From NCBI GenBank assembly GCA_948474755.1, contig CAOLHI010001149.1, positions 62,001-126,000 on the forward strand: 64,000 nt of DNA, given 5' to 3'. The notes beneath the pieces are model-generated. The model saw nothing but the letters and a program-made list of their open reading frames with translations. It did no database searches and was not told where the DNA came from. Both the position numbers and the translations under genes were made by a program. This stretch comes from Ctenosaura bakeri (lineage: Eukaryota; Chordata; Lepidosauria; Squamata; Iguanidae). Below are positions 13,131-23,294 of this stretch, in pieces. How positions within the stretch are numbered: position 1 is the first letter of the stretch; each line of letters starts with the position of its first letter.

Positions 13131-13251
13131 ACCGGAAGTGATGGTGCGCGGAGGTTTTACCTTCCTCTTTGTTGGCGCGCTGGCGGCCGGAAATGCCTTT
13201 GGCGATAGGTCCCTCTCCTCCGGCCTTGCGCCTTGGCGCCTTTTGCCTGGG
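13131..13251 (+). promoter_or_regulatory. Candidate APEX2 core promoter and 5' UTR
   Basis: An ETS-type site ACCGGAAGTG sits at 13131-13140, followed by CpG-rich sequence (GGCGCGCTGGCGGCCGG) up to the ATG and on into exon 1. There is no TATA box. This is the usual layout of a housekeeping promoter. The transcription start cannot be placed exactly. Confidence 0.55.
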
Positions 13252-13372
13252 ATGCGGCTGCTGAGCTGGAACGTGAACGGGCTCCGGGCTGGGGCGGGAT
13301 CGGGAGGGCTGAGGCGGCTCCTGGATTCGCTGGGGGCGGATGTCGTCTGCCTGCAGGAGACCAAGATGACCC
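13252..13372 (+). CDS. APEX2: APEX2 exon 1
   Basis: Forty codons plus one base, to a GTGAGT donor. Contains WNVNGLR and the catalytic glutamate in LQETK. Confidence 0.95.
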
Positions 13373-16300
13373 GTGAGTCGCGGCCGGAGGGGCAGCCTCC
13401 CCGCGGGCCGGAGGGGGGACCTCGGCACAGGCTTCGGGGCGGGAACGCGGGTTGAACAGGCACAGGCCACTTCCGCACTAGGCTGTTATAGCGCGATGAT
13501 TCCACTTCCAGCATCCGATGGAATGGCCCCTCAGGATTCCATCGGATGTTGAAAGTGGAATCATCGCGCTATAACAGCCTAGCGCGGAAATGGCCACAGT
13601 CTCCCGTGCGGAGGATTTCTGGCTTTGGTAGCAGGGCCATTTCCGCACTAGAGTGTTGTAGCGCGACGATTCCACTTTCAACCTCCTCTGGAATCCTGGG
13701 GTTTGCAGTTTCGGGAGGGGCCGGCAGGCCCCTCCCGAAACTGCAAACCCCAGGATTCCAGAGGAGGTTGAAAGTGGAATCATCGCGCTATAACAGACTA
13801 GTGCGGAAATGGCCAGATTTTTTTCTCTTCCTTTGTCCTTTTTATTTTGGGAGGCCCGGTTTGATACTTCTCTCCTGGTTTAAAATGAAGCAGGTATGTT
13901 GGTGGCTCAGCCGACCTAAAACCAAAGAAGCTGTCAATGAATATCAGCCGCATTTTAACGTGCCGTAGCTTCAGAGGACGGCAGAGGCAACCCCAGTCTG
14001 GCTAAACCTGGGCAAGAAGACCCCAAGAATAGGGTCGCCATAAGTGGGAAATGAGTTGATGGGTACACAACAACAAAGGTAAATAACAGCTGTTAGGAAC
14101 ACGTGGTTCTCCGGATGTTATTGGACTGCAGCTCCCATCAGCCACAATATATATTTTTTTTTATTAAAAATAAATTTTATTATACATCGATACTTTCAAA
14201 TCAATACATACATACAATACAATACAATCCAACATACAACCAAAAACACATAAATACATAAATACAAAAGAAAAAATATACATACCCACCATCAGCCACA
14301 GTATATTCAAGGGTGATGGAGGTTGCAGTCCAACATCATCTAGAGCAGTGCCTCACAGGCTTTACGGTGTGGAAGACTCAGGCTATCTGACCTGAGAAAA
14401 CAAATTATTGCTTTCCAGGATGCCTGGTACTGCACTAAATGTGTGTCCATTCAGTACAATTGTTTCTTTCCTGGAGACTCACCAGGGCCTGGCTGCCAAT
14501 GGTTCAGGGACCAGCACCAGTCCAGGAACCACTCTGAGCAACACTGATCCAAAGTGCCATGAGTTCTACAGCCCAGACCTGTATGTGGTCTCCCTAGACC
14601 AAAGCCAAGGACTTCTCTCATTCAGCAATCTGGCCCGTTTTCAGTTAGATGAATATAGGAAGGGCAAAATGGACTTAGTGCTTCCTCTGGGTGTTCATAT
14701 GGTGTGTGTAATTCAAACATATGCTGTTCAGCCATATGCTTTCTGTGCGAGTGGAAGACCCATTAGCTATTTTAGAGAACAGCAATTTAGAGACATATCT
14801 TCCATCAGCTTTTAGGTTAAATGGTATTCTTCAGGCTACACAAAGAAAAAACATTTTAAAATTACTTTCGGCTCATGTTTTTAAGCAGGAATATATTTTT
14901 GAATATGGATAAAATGGAAGTCCAGATTCGTCTTGTCTGCAAATTAGGTTGTCTTGGTTTTAGGAAGGTGGAAGTGTATGCAGGCATTTATAGGTTGATT
15001 CAAAAACACTATATTGATCAAAGACAAAACTTGGTTAATCTAACTGAACATCTGTAGCTCAATTTACAGCATTGTTATTTTGGATTTTCCTTTGGCAGCT
15101 ATAAACTACTTGCTATAAGAGTTTAATTTTGCCATACAAACCTGGCTTGAAGTCAGCAGGCATATGATTGAGGGCTAAGGGGTCAAGTTAATCTGAAAGG
15201 CAATTTTGACCAAACAGCTGGTCCTAAAGATGTGTTCGGCTATAACTCCCACCACCCCCAACCAGTCAGCCTGTCTGGTGCTTTGGAACTATCCAATTCA
15301 AAACATGAGACTCTTGCTGTTGTAAAACTATAGAGCTTGAACATGAGCAAACAACTTATGACATTTTAAATGTTGTTAGTCCGCAATCTAGCTTTCCTTT
15401 CAGCCCTCACTAAGATGGCCAGTGGTATCTGGGGTATCATTCACACTATTTTGTCTTTGGAAGTTTTTAAGGAGAGGCTGGATGGCCATCTGTTGGGAAT
15501 GCTTTGATGGGTGTTGCTGCATAGCAGGGGTTGGACCTGATGGTCCCTGTGGTCTCTTCCAACTCTATGATTCACGCTACACAGTTGTGGCACGGTTATT
15601 TGACTTTAATTGTCATGGTCGCAACCTGTGGAATCCTGGGGCTTGTAGTTTGGTCCGAGCCACTGGAACTTCCTGGCTGAGACTCCTAAGTGCCTGTCCC
15701 CATGCTGCCAGTCCCAGGATCCCATAGGAGGGAATCGTGATAGTTTAAGTAGAATAGTAGTGCTATAAATCTGTAGTATAAATGATCCCATGGAAGCCAT
15801 ATATTCTCCATCTGTGATCCAGCCCTCTCTTGCATGGCAGTGAATAGTAAGAATGTAAGAAAAGCTCATGGATCAGACCCAGTGCCTAACTAGTTCAGAG
15901 TTCTGTTCCCATGTGGGCTGACCAGATGGCAGTGGAAGCCCCTGAAGTAGGACATAAGTGCTATACTTGAGCTGTTAGACTCAGCTCATGGAATTCCTCA
16001 CTTTTAGCTATGTTGGCTAGGACAGCTGGGAACCGCAATCGAACATTCAGAAGACAGCACTTTGTTGGTCTGTGTTCCCTAAGGTCTCAGTTAGAAAGAG
16101 AGATTTCTTAATTTTGGTACTTGAGATCCTTTGAAAATAAAAGCTGCAGACGAGTAAGCCAAATAAAATGCCCAGTGCCTATAAATCAGGGGAATCTGAG
16201 ATCCTTTTACATGTAAGGAAGAAGACTTCTCAAAAAGTTTGGAAGAAATGCCTCTACATTGACTTTTCCCCACATTTCTTCTGTGTTATCAGGAGACCTG

Positions 16301-17798
16301 CTTGAGGAGCCGTTGGCTATAGTGGAAGGCTACAATGCGTACTTTAGCTTCAGCCGTACCCGCAGTGGCTACTCAGGTAATGGGACACTAGCAAAGGGAA
16401 AGTGATGACCTTGAGCCCTCTCTTGGGTTACCAGGTCCTCTGCAGATCCCTATAACTGTGTCTTGAACGATGGCTTTATTTGTAGCCGTACACATGTGAA
16501 GTTTCAGCTCCAGTCCCTCAAAACACTCCCTTGCTCATGGCTGTTATCCAGAGCTCCTGTATCCAGTCAAAAAGCCAGCCAGTCTCCACCTCTCTCTTGC
16601 CCGGTGGGTGAGTGGATGGCACTGCCAAGGACAGCCATCGTAAATCTCTTGTCTCCCAGGTGTTGCAACCTTCTGTAAGATGAGTGCTACCCCAGAGGCA
16701 GCTGAGGAGGGTCTGTCGGGGCTACTGACCAAGCATGAGGAAGCTGTCGGTTGTTATGGAGACATGGGGGACTTCACCACTGAGGAGCTCCAGGCACTGG
16801 ACAGCGAGGGCCGGGCTGTGATCACCCGCCATCGTATTTGGTAAGAAAAGGACTCAGAGATATGTATGGAGGGGAAAGGTTTGTAGGAAGGCCTAATTCC
16901 TGGCATTATCGAGGTGGTGAGCACAGGAACCTGCTTGGCGGTTAACTGCTGCTGGTGTGTTAGAGAGACTGACTGGGCAATTGTAAACGTTTTTATTCAG
17001 ATTTGCTCCCACTGTGCCCAGTTCACAGGGTTACTATGCAGAGACTTAGGTCATTTCTGCCCAACACTGTTACTGTGCTATTTTGCCACTTTCAACATCC
17101 TGTGGAATTTTGGGACTTGCAGTTTCCTGAGGCCAAAGAGCGCTCTGGCTGAGAGTCCTGAAAAACCCCAGGATTCCATAAGATGTTGAAAGTGGAATAA
17201 TAGCACTATGACAGTGTAGTGTGGAAATGTCCTTTGAGACTCAGAGTGCAAGCTGAAAATTCCTCTGGCTCAAATCTCACTTCAGTTCTAAATTTTGGGT
17301 GACCTTTGATAAGCTGCCATCTACAGCAGAGATGGGCAGCTATGCTGGGGAGGGGCATTTCTTCCTTTTACCTACTTGATGGTAAACACTGGACTGTTTC
17401 AACAATGTCACTTCTGGATACTGTTTTGGACGACCTTTGGCTGATTTCTTTTTTTCTTTGGAGTTTAATTCTGGGGGACTTTCAGGGGGGTTAGGGGAAG
17501 CAAACGGCTGTATTTTCAGGCAATTTTGATAGTTTTTGTCCGGTTTTCAGTTTGACTCTTGTGGTGCTGCACTAACTTCCCAATGCAGCCCCTCCATGGA
17601 GATTGGACTACTTTGGCCAATTTTGGAAACACAAGTTGGCCTCATATCACTTCTCATCACTTCAGGAGTGACTCAGAAAGGGGACATGTAGGGAAGGTAC
17701 TATATGCAATTCAAAAGAACAAAACCACACTGTAAAATTCATCAGCCACATTAAAATTAAAGAGTGGTAAAATACTGAATATGTATGTGTGTGTGTGC

Positions 17799-17829
<31 letters not shown>

Positions 17830-20800
17830 TATATTTTTGGGAGAAACTAAATTCACTGTGTGTGCGTGTGTGTGTGTGTCGGATTTAGTTTCTCCCAAAA
17901 ATGGAAGCTAAGGCAGCTCGTAATAGTATTAAATGAAATAATAGATCAGTTATTAAACTGTTTAGTTCTGATTGAAAGCCCATTTGAAAACAGATAGAAC
18001 TACAATTTAAATACCTGTTGTTAAGGAAAGTATTACACACAGCTAGTAACAAGCTCTGGCTTCAGGAGCTGATTAATGGCCAAAACCCTGCATAGAGCAG
18101 TGGTAGAGAATCTTCCACCTTCCAGATGTTTTGGACTACAGCTCCTGTCAGCTTATCTATGGGTCTGGCATTGTGGAATTCCAAAACATATGAAGGGCTA
18201 GAGACTCCTGAGGACATGGCATAGAAAGAGGTTGAGAAGGAACAGCCAGCTCATTTTTGTGTCTTACTGTGCTCCCCCCTTTGGCTGCAGCACTTCAGAA
18301 CAACAGGAGACCACCCTGACAGTCATCAATGTATACTGCCCTCGTGCAGACCCTGAAAAGCCAGAACGGGGAGACTTCAAACTGCGCTTCTACCAACTCC
18401 TTCAGGCCAGGGCTGAGGCTCTTCTCAAAGCTGGAGGGTAAGTGTCATTTCCTGCACCTGCTTGCATAGTGAGATGCCATAAAATTCGAAACACATAGAA
18501 TCCCGTTCAGCTCGTTGTGTCTTATTTCTTAGGGCTGAACTGTGTAAATGCTTGAACTAGATAGAAGGCAGACTTGGAATATGTATTTAAGAAAGGAATT
18601 TCTTTTTTCAATTTGAAAAATGCTTCCTCTCATGCTACGTTACCTCAGCTACTGCTTAGTTTCTTCATCAGCATCCATATTCGGAATGCTGGGAGGTAAT
18701 GTGACCTCCCTTAGAAAATCAGTCTTTTAAGCCAAACAGTAGGCATTATTTTGCCTCTGGCCTTAGTATGGTGGCAGTGTCTTGGCTGAGTCTTTTTCTT
18801 TTCCTTCTAATTCTGCACAGTGGTGCTTTGGCTCAGAGGAGGCCAGCAGGACCTGGAGGTCCTAATCCCCTGCTTTTGGGATGGAGTTGTAGCTCAGTGG
18901 CAGAGCACCTGCTTGCCATGAAGAGGCTTCCATCAACAAAGATGTTGGTAGGAAGTGCTGGAGGATAACATTTCTTGGGGTTTCAGGAAAAGCACTGCTA
19001 ATTGGAATATACACTAATTAGCTAGTTGGAAGATTTTATTTTCTGTTTCCCTAGCATTGGCTTTGGGGAACCTTTGGCCCTCCAAATATATTGGACTGTA
19101 GCTCCCAGGTACCTCACCCAGCATAGACAGTGGTTAGAATTTGTGGGAGTTGTAGTCCAAAATACCTTGATGGTCAAAAGTTCCACATCTCTACTTTAGG
19201 GCTGGGCTGGAGAACCTGTCCTTTCCAGTGTGGTTGGACTTCAGCTGCCTGACAACTGGGCCAGTGCAGAATGATACTGGGAAAAGTAGTTTTGGCAATA
19301 TCTGGAAAGCCTCATTTCCCCCCTCTGGTCCAGCATAGATCACTATTCTGCTGGGAAGTAATATTCTCCTCCCAATTATTCTATTGATTGGATGCCAGGA
19401 GTTGTTTTCAGTTTGTACCTGGGGGTTAGACCTCAGTGAGTGGGGTTGATGGGCATATTTATACTGATGCAACCTTCCTCTTTTTTTTAATTTTTTTAGC
19501 CATGTTGTCATCATGGGAGACATCAACACTGCACACAAGCCCATTGATCACTGTGACCCAGGAGATCTGGTAAGTAAGTGGCCTGCTTCCTTCTGTGTTG
19601 TTTTCTTGACACTGTCTTAGAAGTGCTGCTGTGCTCATCTCCCTCCTCTAGGAGTGGGAAGGACAGGTCTTGACAAAGGATTGTAAATATTTAATGTCAT
19701 AGCTCTTGGCACAGATGTTGATGGGAATCATAAAATTAGCAAGAAGCTGAGTCAGTGTGGGGCAATTAGACAGATCCTTCCACCCACCAAATCCCAGTGG
19801 TGGAGGGACAATAAGAACCAGAAAGAACAAAGTGGAAATTTGTCCTTCCCATGGAAAGTCTGTTGCATACACAGGCAGGAACTTTGTGGCTAGCTTCCAA
19901 ATTTCATGCGGTTAGGCAGCCAGCATAATTTGGGGAAACCTACATAAAATGGGGATAATAATGCTAATTTATCTTTCAGAGTTGTTGTCAGGAACGAACC
20001 AAAGTCACGATCCTTGGCACGAAAGCATAGTTTATTGGAACTGCAAGACACTGCACTAATTTCAGTGCTTGATCTAATAGAACAGGATAGACCAAGGCAG
20101 TTTAGCCCCAGACACTCCCATGCATTCTTCCCAGGCTAACTCTCACTTATGTCTCTGCAGATGTTTCCCAGGCCTTGGTGCCAGCCTAGAATCTTCTACA
20201 TTTCTCTCCACTATTACTACTCTAAATCCCATACTAGTGGCGAGTGCAACTAGCTGCTCGACAGTTGTTGTAAGGGATACAGCTAGTTTAGAAAGGGGAA
20301 CCTTTGGATCTCCAGCTGGACTAGAATTCCCACGGTCCCTTGGCTGTGCTGGCTTTGATTTCTGGGAAGATGTGAAACCTCTGGTAGACATGAAAGCTTT
20401 TGTAGGCCAGAGGTTCCCAGCTGTGGGGCAGCCCCTGAAGCACTTGAAAGTATGTTATTGTGGTCCAGTAGCATATCCCTAACACTTTCCTTGTCACTGC
20501 AGGAGTCCTTTCAAGAGCATCCTGGACGCCGCTGGTTGGATGGTTTCCTGTGGGAGCCAGGGAAGGATTCCCCTCAAGGAGAATGCTTCATTGATACCTT
20601 CCGCTTTCTCCACCCTACTCAGGAGGAGGCCTATACCTGCTGGTGCAACGTGACAGGGTCCCGGCAACTCAATTATGGGACCCGCATTGACTACATTCTA
20701 GCCAATCGGGCCCTGGCATTGTCAGAACTGAAAGAGGCCCAGCTCAGGCCAGAGGTGTTAGGCTCCGACCACTGTCCTGTGCAGGCAGTGCTGAAAAGTG

Positions 20801-21501
20801 TCTGCTTGGGGGCTCCCCGCTGCCCCTCCCTCTGCACCCGCTTCCTGCCTGAGTTTGCCGGCACCCAGCAGAAACTCAGCCGCTTCCTGGTAAAAGTGGA
20901 ACGGAATGGCCTGCCAGAGAAGAGGCAGAAGCGGGACTGGGTGGAGCCAAGTACAACGATGGGGCGTTCCAAAAAGACTCGGACTGGCCTGTTGCAAAAG
21001 GGCCAAAGAGATCTGCGCAGCTTCTTTAGAATTGGGAGCAACAGGGCTGAGGACACTGACATTGTTGGGTGCCAATCAGAAATGAACTTGGTGTGGAGGG
21101 CAGCAGTGGATTCTGGGAAAGAACTTCCTGCTAAGACTACTGAAGAGACAGTTGATGAATGTGGAGTGGAGGAAGCTGCCACTGTAACCCAGTCGCCTGT
21201 GGGGATTTTGAGAGAGGAGTCCCCTGTAGGAGTAGCCAGTGAGGAAACTATGAATTGTGGGAAAGATGTAGTTACCTCCAATCCTGATCAATCTGCTGCC
21301 CTATGGAAGTCTCTGTTATCAGGCCCTGCTCGCCCACCACGCTGCAGAGCCCATGGGGAGCCCTGTGTCCTCCGGACGGTGAAGAAGCCAGGGCCAAACT
21401 GTGGGCGACGCTTTTATGTCTGCGCCCGGCCCATGGGGAAGCCCTCTGATCCCCGTGCCCGCTGTGACTTCTTTCTGTGGGCCAGTCGGGGCAATCCTTA
21501 A
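13252..21501 (+). CDS. APEX2: APEX2: AP endonuclease 2, complete
   Basis: Nuclear class II AP endonuclease and 3'-5' exonuclease that processes abasic sites and damaged 3' ends and supports ATR-Chk1 signalling. Six coding exons join in frame with GT/AG borders: 13252-13372, 16293-16376, 16660-16840, 18291-18437, 19500-19569 and 20503-21501, giving 533 residues (human about 518). The exonuclease-endonuclease-phosphatase fold shows N7 in WNVNG, E36 in LQETK, D185 and N187 in GDINTAH, and D290-H291 in GSDHCP. A canonical PCNA-binding box QRDLRSFF is at 369-376. A C-terminal Zf-GRF domain starts at CRAH (C482, H485) with C508 and C522 and ends DFFLW. The ATG at 13252 was chosen because it starts MRLLSWNVNG, as in the family; the open frame further upstream lacks similarity. 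Poly(A) signals follow at 22023 and 22052. It is convergent with ALAS2. Confidence 0.97.
13465..13595. repeat. Palindromic MITE, family A, short form (APEX2 intron 1)
   Basis: Arms GGCCACTTCCGCACTAGGCT and its complement meet at a 10-base loop around GGCCCCTCAG. The GGTTTGCAG middle section is missing. Confidence 0.9.
13635..13814. repeat. Palindromic MITE, family A (APEX2 intron 1)
   Basis: Near-perfect 180-base palindrome centred on GGCCGGCAGG. Differences between the arms are mostly single substitutions, for example GTTGTAGCGCGACG against the complement of CATCGCGCTATAAC. Confidence 0.92.
14136..14305 (-). repeat. Short retroposed insert with target-site duplication
   Basis: A 137-base A/T-rich block (14153-14289) that starts with poly(T) is bounded by CATCAGCCACAATATAT on the left and CATCAGCCACAGTATAT on the right. 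This is a 17-base near-perfect direct repeat, as expected for LINE-machinery insertion with the poly(A) tail on the minus strand. Confidence 0.65.
15445..15572 (+). repeat. CR1 LINE 3' fragment
   Basis: GGAGAGGCTGGATGGCCATC, GGTTGGACCTGATGG and TCTCTTCCAACTCTATGATT are the usual CR1 3'-end strings. Confidence 0.8.
15572..15787. repeat. Diverged palindromic MITE, family A-like
   Basis: Contains GGAATCCTGGGGCTTGTAGT and the complementary CAGTCCCAGGATCCCATAGG, with weaker terminal arms (CACGCTACACAGTTGTGGCA). Confidence 0.6.
16293..16376 (+). CDS. APEX2: APEX2 exon 2
   Basis: Acceptor TTATCAG, donor GTAATG. Encodes PLAIVEGYNAYFSFSRTRSG, a conserved active-site strand region. Confidence 0.96.
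16660..16840 (+). CDS. APEX2: APEX2 exon 3
   Basis: Acceptor TCTCCCAG, donor GTAAGA. Reads GVATFCKMSATPEAAEEGLS through GRAVITRHRI. Confidence 0.96.
17049..17232. repeat. Palindromic MITE, family A
   Basis: GGTCATTTCTGCCCAACACT start and the complementary GTGTAGTGTGGAAATG end, with the GGCCAAAGAGCGCTCTGGCT loop. Confidence 0.85.
17785..17882. repeat. (TG)n/(AG)n microsatellite
   Basis: Two TG runs separated by an AG run and a short unique block. Confidence 0.9.
18291..18437 (+). CDS. APEX2: APEX2 exon 4
   Basis: The acceptor is GGCTGCAG at 18290. The next AG downstream would create a stop codon at the join, which fixes the border. Encodes LTVINVYCPRADPEKPER through AEALLKAGG; donor GTAAGT. 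Confidence 0.95.
18438..19499. other. APEX2 intron 4
   Basis: A tRNA-like string GTAGCTCAGTGGCAGAGCAC (about 18888) looks like the head of an old SINE. Two pieces of the TTGGACTGTAGCTCCCA type repeat lie at 19080-19170. No further exon was seen. Confidence 0.5.
19500..19569 (+). CDS. APEX2: APEX2 exon 5
   Basis: Acceptor TTTTTTTAG, donor GTAAGT. Encodes HVVIMGDINTAHKPIDH with the catalytic Asp and Asn. Confidence 0.96.
19570..20502. other. APEX2 intron 5
   Basis: No named repeat and no exon recognised. The short frames here have no family features. Confidence 0.5.
20503..21501 (+). CDS. APEX2: APEX2 terminal coding exon 6
   Basis: Acceptor CACTGCAG. The 332 codons run to TAA and carry the GSDHCP catalytic motif, the CTRFLPEFAGTQ signature, a poorly conserved linker, the PCNA box and the GRF zinc finger. 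Confidence 0.97.
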   Translation, partial: ESFQEHPGRRWLDGFLWEPGKDSPQGECFIDTFRFLHPTQEEAYTCWCNVTGSRQLNYGTRIDYILANRALALSELKEAQLRPEVLGSDHCPVQAVLKSVCLGAPRCPSLCTRFLPEFAGTQQKLSRFLVKVERNGLPEKRQKRDWVEPSTTMGRSKKTRTGLLQKGQRDLRSFFRIGSNRAEDTDIVGCQSEMNLVWRAAVDSGKELPAKTTEETVDECGVEEAATVTQSPVGILREESPVGVASEETMNCGKDVVTSNPDQSAALWKSLLSGPARPPRCRAHGEPCVLRTVKKPGPNCGRRFYVCARPMGKPSDPRARCDFFLWASRGNP

Positions 21502-22022
21502 GTGACCTGACATTACAGGATGCTTGAGTCTTTTGTGACTCCAAAACAGAGAAGTACCACTTTTGCTCTCTAATGGTTAGCATCACAGTTGGTCCACCTC
21601 CTGAGGAAAAAGGAAAGATCCTAACCCCTGGTAAGCTCAGCCTTAATTCCAGGTAGTCAAGCATGCTCTGGGCAAAATTTTTGTGTGATGCCGGTTAGGG
21701 TGGATCTATGGAAGCCTGCATTTACATTAGACTATGATGAAGCTTATCTTGAGCCATGAGCAAATTCTGTAGGCCTTAAAGTGGGAAAGGTACATTTTTT
21801 TGAAGAGTCAGAATTTAAAAAATAATCTTCAGTGACTCTCTTCGTGTGTGAGTGTGCACCTGCTTTGAAGATGCCCGGACTTGCATACTTGGATCTGCAG
21901 TGAGCAAGTCAAAATGGCTGCATTGTGGAAGTGTTGCAGATTTCTCCATGTCTCCTAAAGTGCCTAACTCCTAACATGTCATTACTGGGAAATGGCCTTT
22001 TTTTCTTTGGGGAGGGATGAAA

Positions 22023-22057
22023 AATAAACTATTTTTTTAAATTTTTGATAAAATAAA
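22023..22057 (+). terminator. APEX2 poly(A) signals
   Basis: AATAAA hexamers occur at 22023-22028 and 22052-22057, about 520-550 bases after the APEX2 stop codon. Confidence 0.75.
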
Positions 22058-23007
22058 GATGTTGGCATTTAAAATACCCCCTTGGTGTTTTCTCTTTAGG
22101 AAGGAGAAAATATGTTCTCTGTGAAAAGAATGGGTGAGACTGGGCAGGAGTTCTGTGAAAAGAATGGGTGAGACTGGGCAGGAGCTTTGATTCTGGGAAC
22201 TTCTAACAGTGCTGTTTTGATACTTCTGCTCCAAGTGGTCCAGCTAGAGTTGAGAGGAACGCTAGCTTAGCTTTTGCAGTTGAGCACGTGCTAGCTTCCA
22301 CACATGTCCAGGTGTGTCCTTGAGCCAAAAGGGCATCTTGCATTTTCATGTGTAATTCCACTTAGAGAGTGTTGGTTCCTGCTGGGTGTTAGATGGATTG
22401 CAAAAAAGGTAGAACACTACTGTATACATCAGAGGTATCCACTGGAAGTGTTAAGGAAAAATGGAGCCTCCATTTATTATCTGTAATAGCAATTGGTTTA
22501 GACAGTTTAGGGCTCTTGCTCAGGAATGGACAGATGGTACTCATGGGGACCTACTGTTGGATCCCCAGGTAAATTGTAATAGACCAACAAGTTGCTTAAC
22601 ATCCATCATTTTTTCCTCTTTTCTTCAGAGTTATGGTGCTTAAAAAAAGAAAGCTTAGGGGCTAAACTAGAAGTGAATCTAGAGGTGAAGGCAGCGTGAG
22701 CTCATTTTGGTATGGAAGATAACTTCCTGCCCACCCACATCTTAGGTGGAAATAGTAAGCTGATTACAGTGGCTTTAGCTCCTGGTGCTTTGGTTTCCCC
22801 TGCATGGGCTTTTGGGGATACTGTTTGGGGTCTTCTTTGTGTGCATACCACAGTAGTTAGCTTGTGTTGCCCATGGAGCTGCTGTCTCTCCCTGTGTGCT
22901 ATCACTTAATAGGAGCATGCAAGTGGCTACCACCTGGAGGAGCTTTGCCAGCCAAAGTGCTACAGTTTTAGAAAGTAAGAGCAGCAGAAGATAACAGACA
23001 CAGTTGT
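22058..23007. other. Intergenic gap between convergent APEX2 and ALAS2
   Basis: About 950 bases. A direct tandem duplication of a unit of about 36 bases (CTGTGAAAAGAATGGGTGAG through GGGCAGGAG) lies at 22115-22185. Nothing else was recognised. Confidence 0.65.
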
Positions 23008-23012
23008 AGAAC

Positions 23013-23018
23013 TTTATT
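23013..23018 (-). terminator. ALAS2 poly(A) signal
   Basis: TTTATT on the plus strand reads AATAAA on the minus strand, 113 bases after the ALAS2 stop codon. This implies a short 3' UTR. Confidence 0.8.
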
Positions 23019-23130
23019 GCATTCAGATTCATTCCACCCACTTTCTTATTGGTAGCATCAGTGTTGAGCAGGTTCATCTCTCTTCTGGGAAGGTTCTCAA
23101 TGGCAATCCCTTTGTGCACGAAGGTTCTCC

Positions 23131-23294
23131 TCAGGCAGAAAGTGTGATATAGCGGGGCCCCATGTTGCCAAAGTAATCCCGTTCCCACTCACTCATGAGG
23201 GAAAAATGCAGGGGGCGGCGACAGAAGTTGCACTCGGGGGAGGCTGGTGCTTGCAGGGGCAGCTCCACCTCCTGCCAGGCTGCCAGGAGCTTCT
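23131..23294 (-). CDS. ALAS2: ALAS2 terminal coding exon 11
   Basis: Acceptor TCTACAG. Encodes [24 protein letters not shown] and the end [12 protein letters not shown] before TGA at 23133-23131. Confidence 0.96.

Larger units (their letters stand above)
13815..16292. other. Rest of APEX2 intron 1
   Basis: Contains a SINE 3' part (about 13905-14080, GGGTCGCCATAAGTGGGAAA then ACACAACAACA), a small retroposed insert (14153-14289), a CR1 fragment (15445-15572) and a family A-like palindrome (15572-15787). The open frames at 14400-15060 show no recognisable protein. Confidence 0.6.
16841..18290. other. APEX2 intron 3
   Basis: Holds a family A MITE (17049-17232) and a TG/AG microsatellite with an inverted flanking sequence (about 17785-17900, TTTTTGGGAGAAACTAAATT and its complement). 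Nothing else was recognised. Confidence 0.6.

Noticed and set aside
13075..13251. In-frame upstream extension of APEX2 with earlier ATGs
   Set aside because: The upstream residues have no similarity to APEX2, overlap the promoter-like ETS site, and the family protein begins at the MRLLSWN start.
18880..18950. tRNA gene (GTAGCTCAGTGGCAGAGCAC)
   Set aside because: No box B or acceptor stem follows; it fits an old tRNA-derived SINE head.
20691..21281. A 196-codon minus-strand frame opposite APEX2 exon 6
   Set aside because: Shadow of the APEX2 coding strand; no independent motifs.
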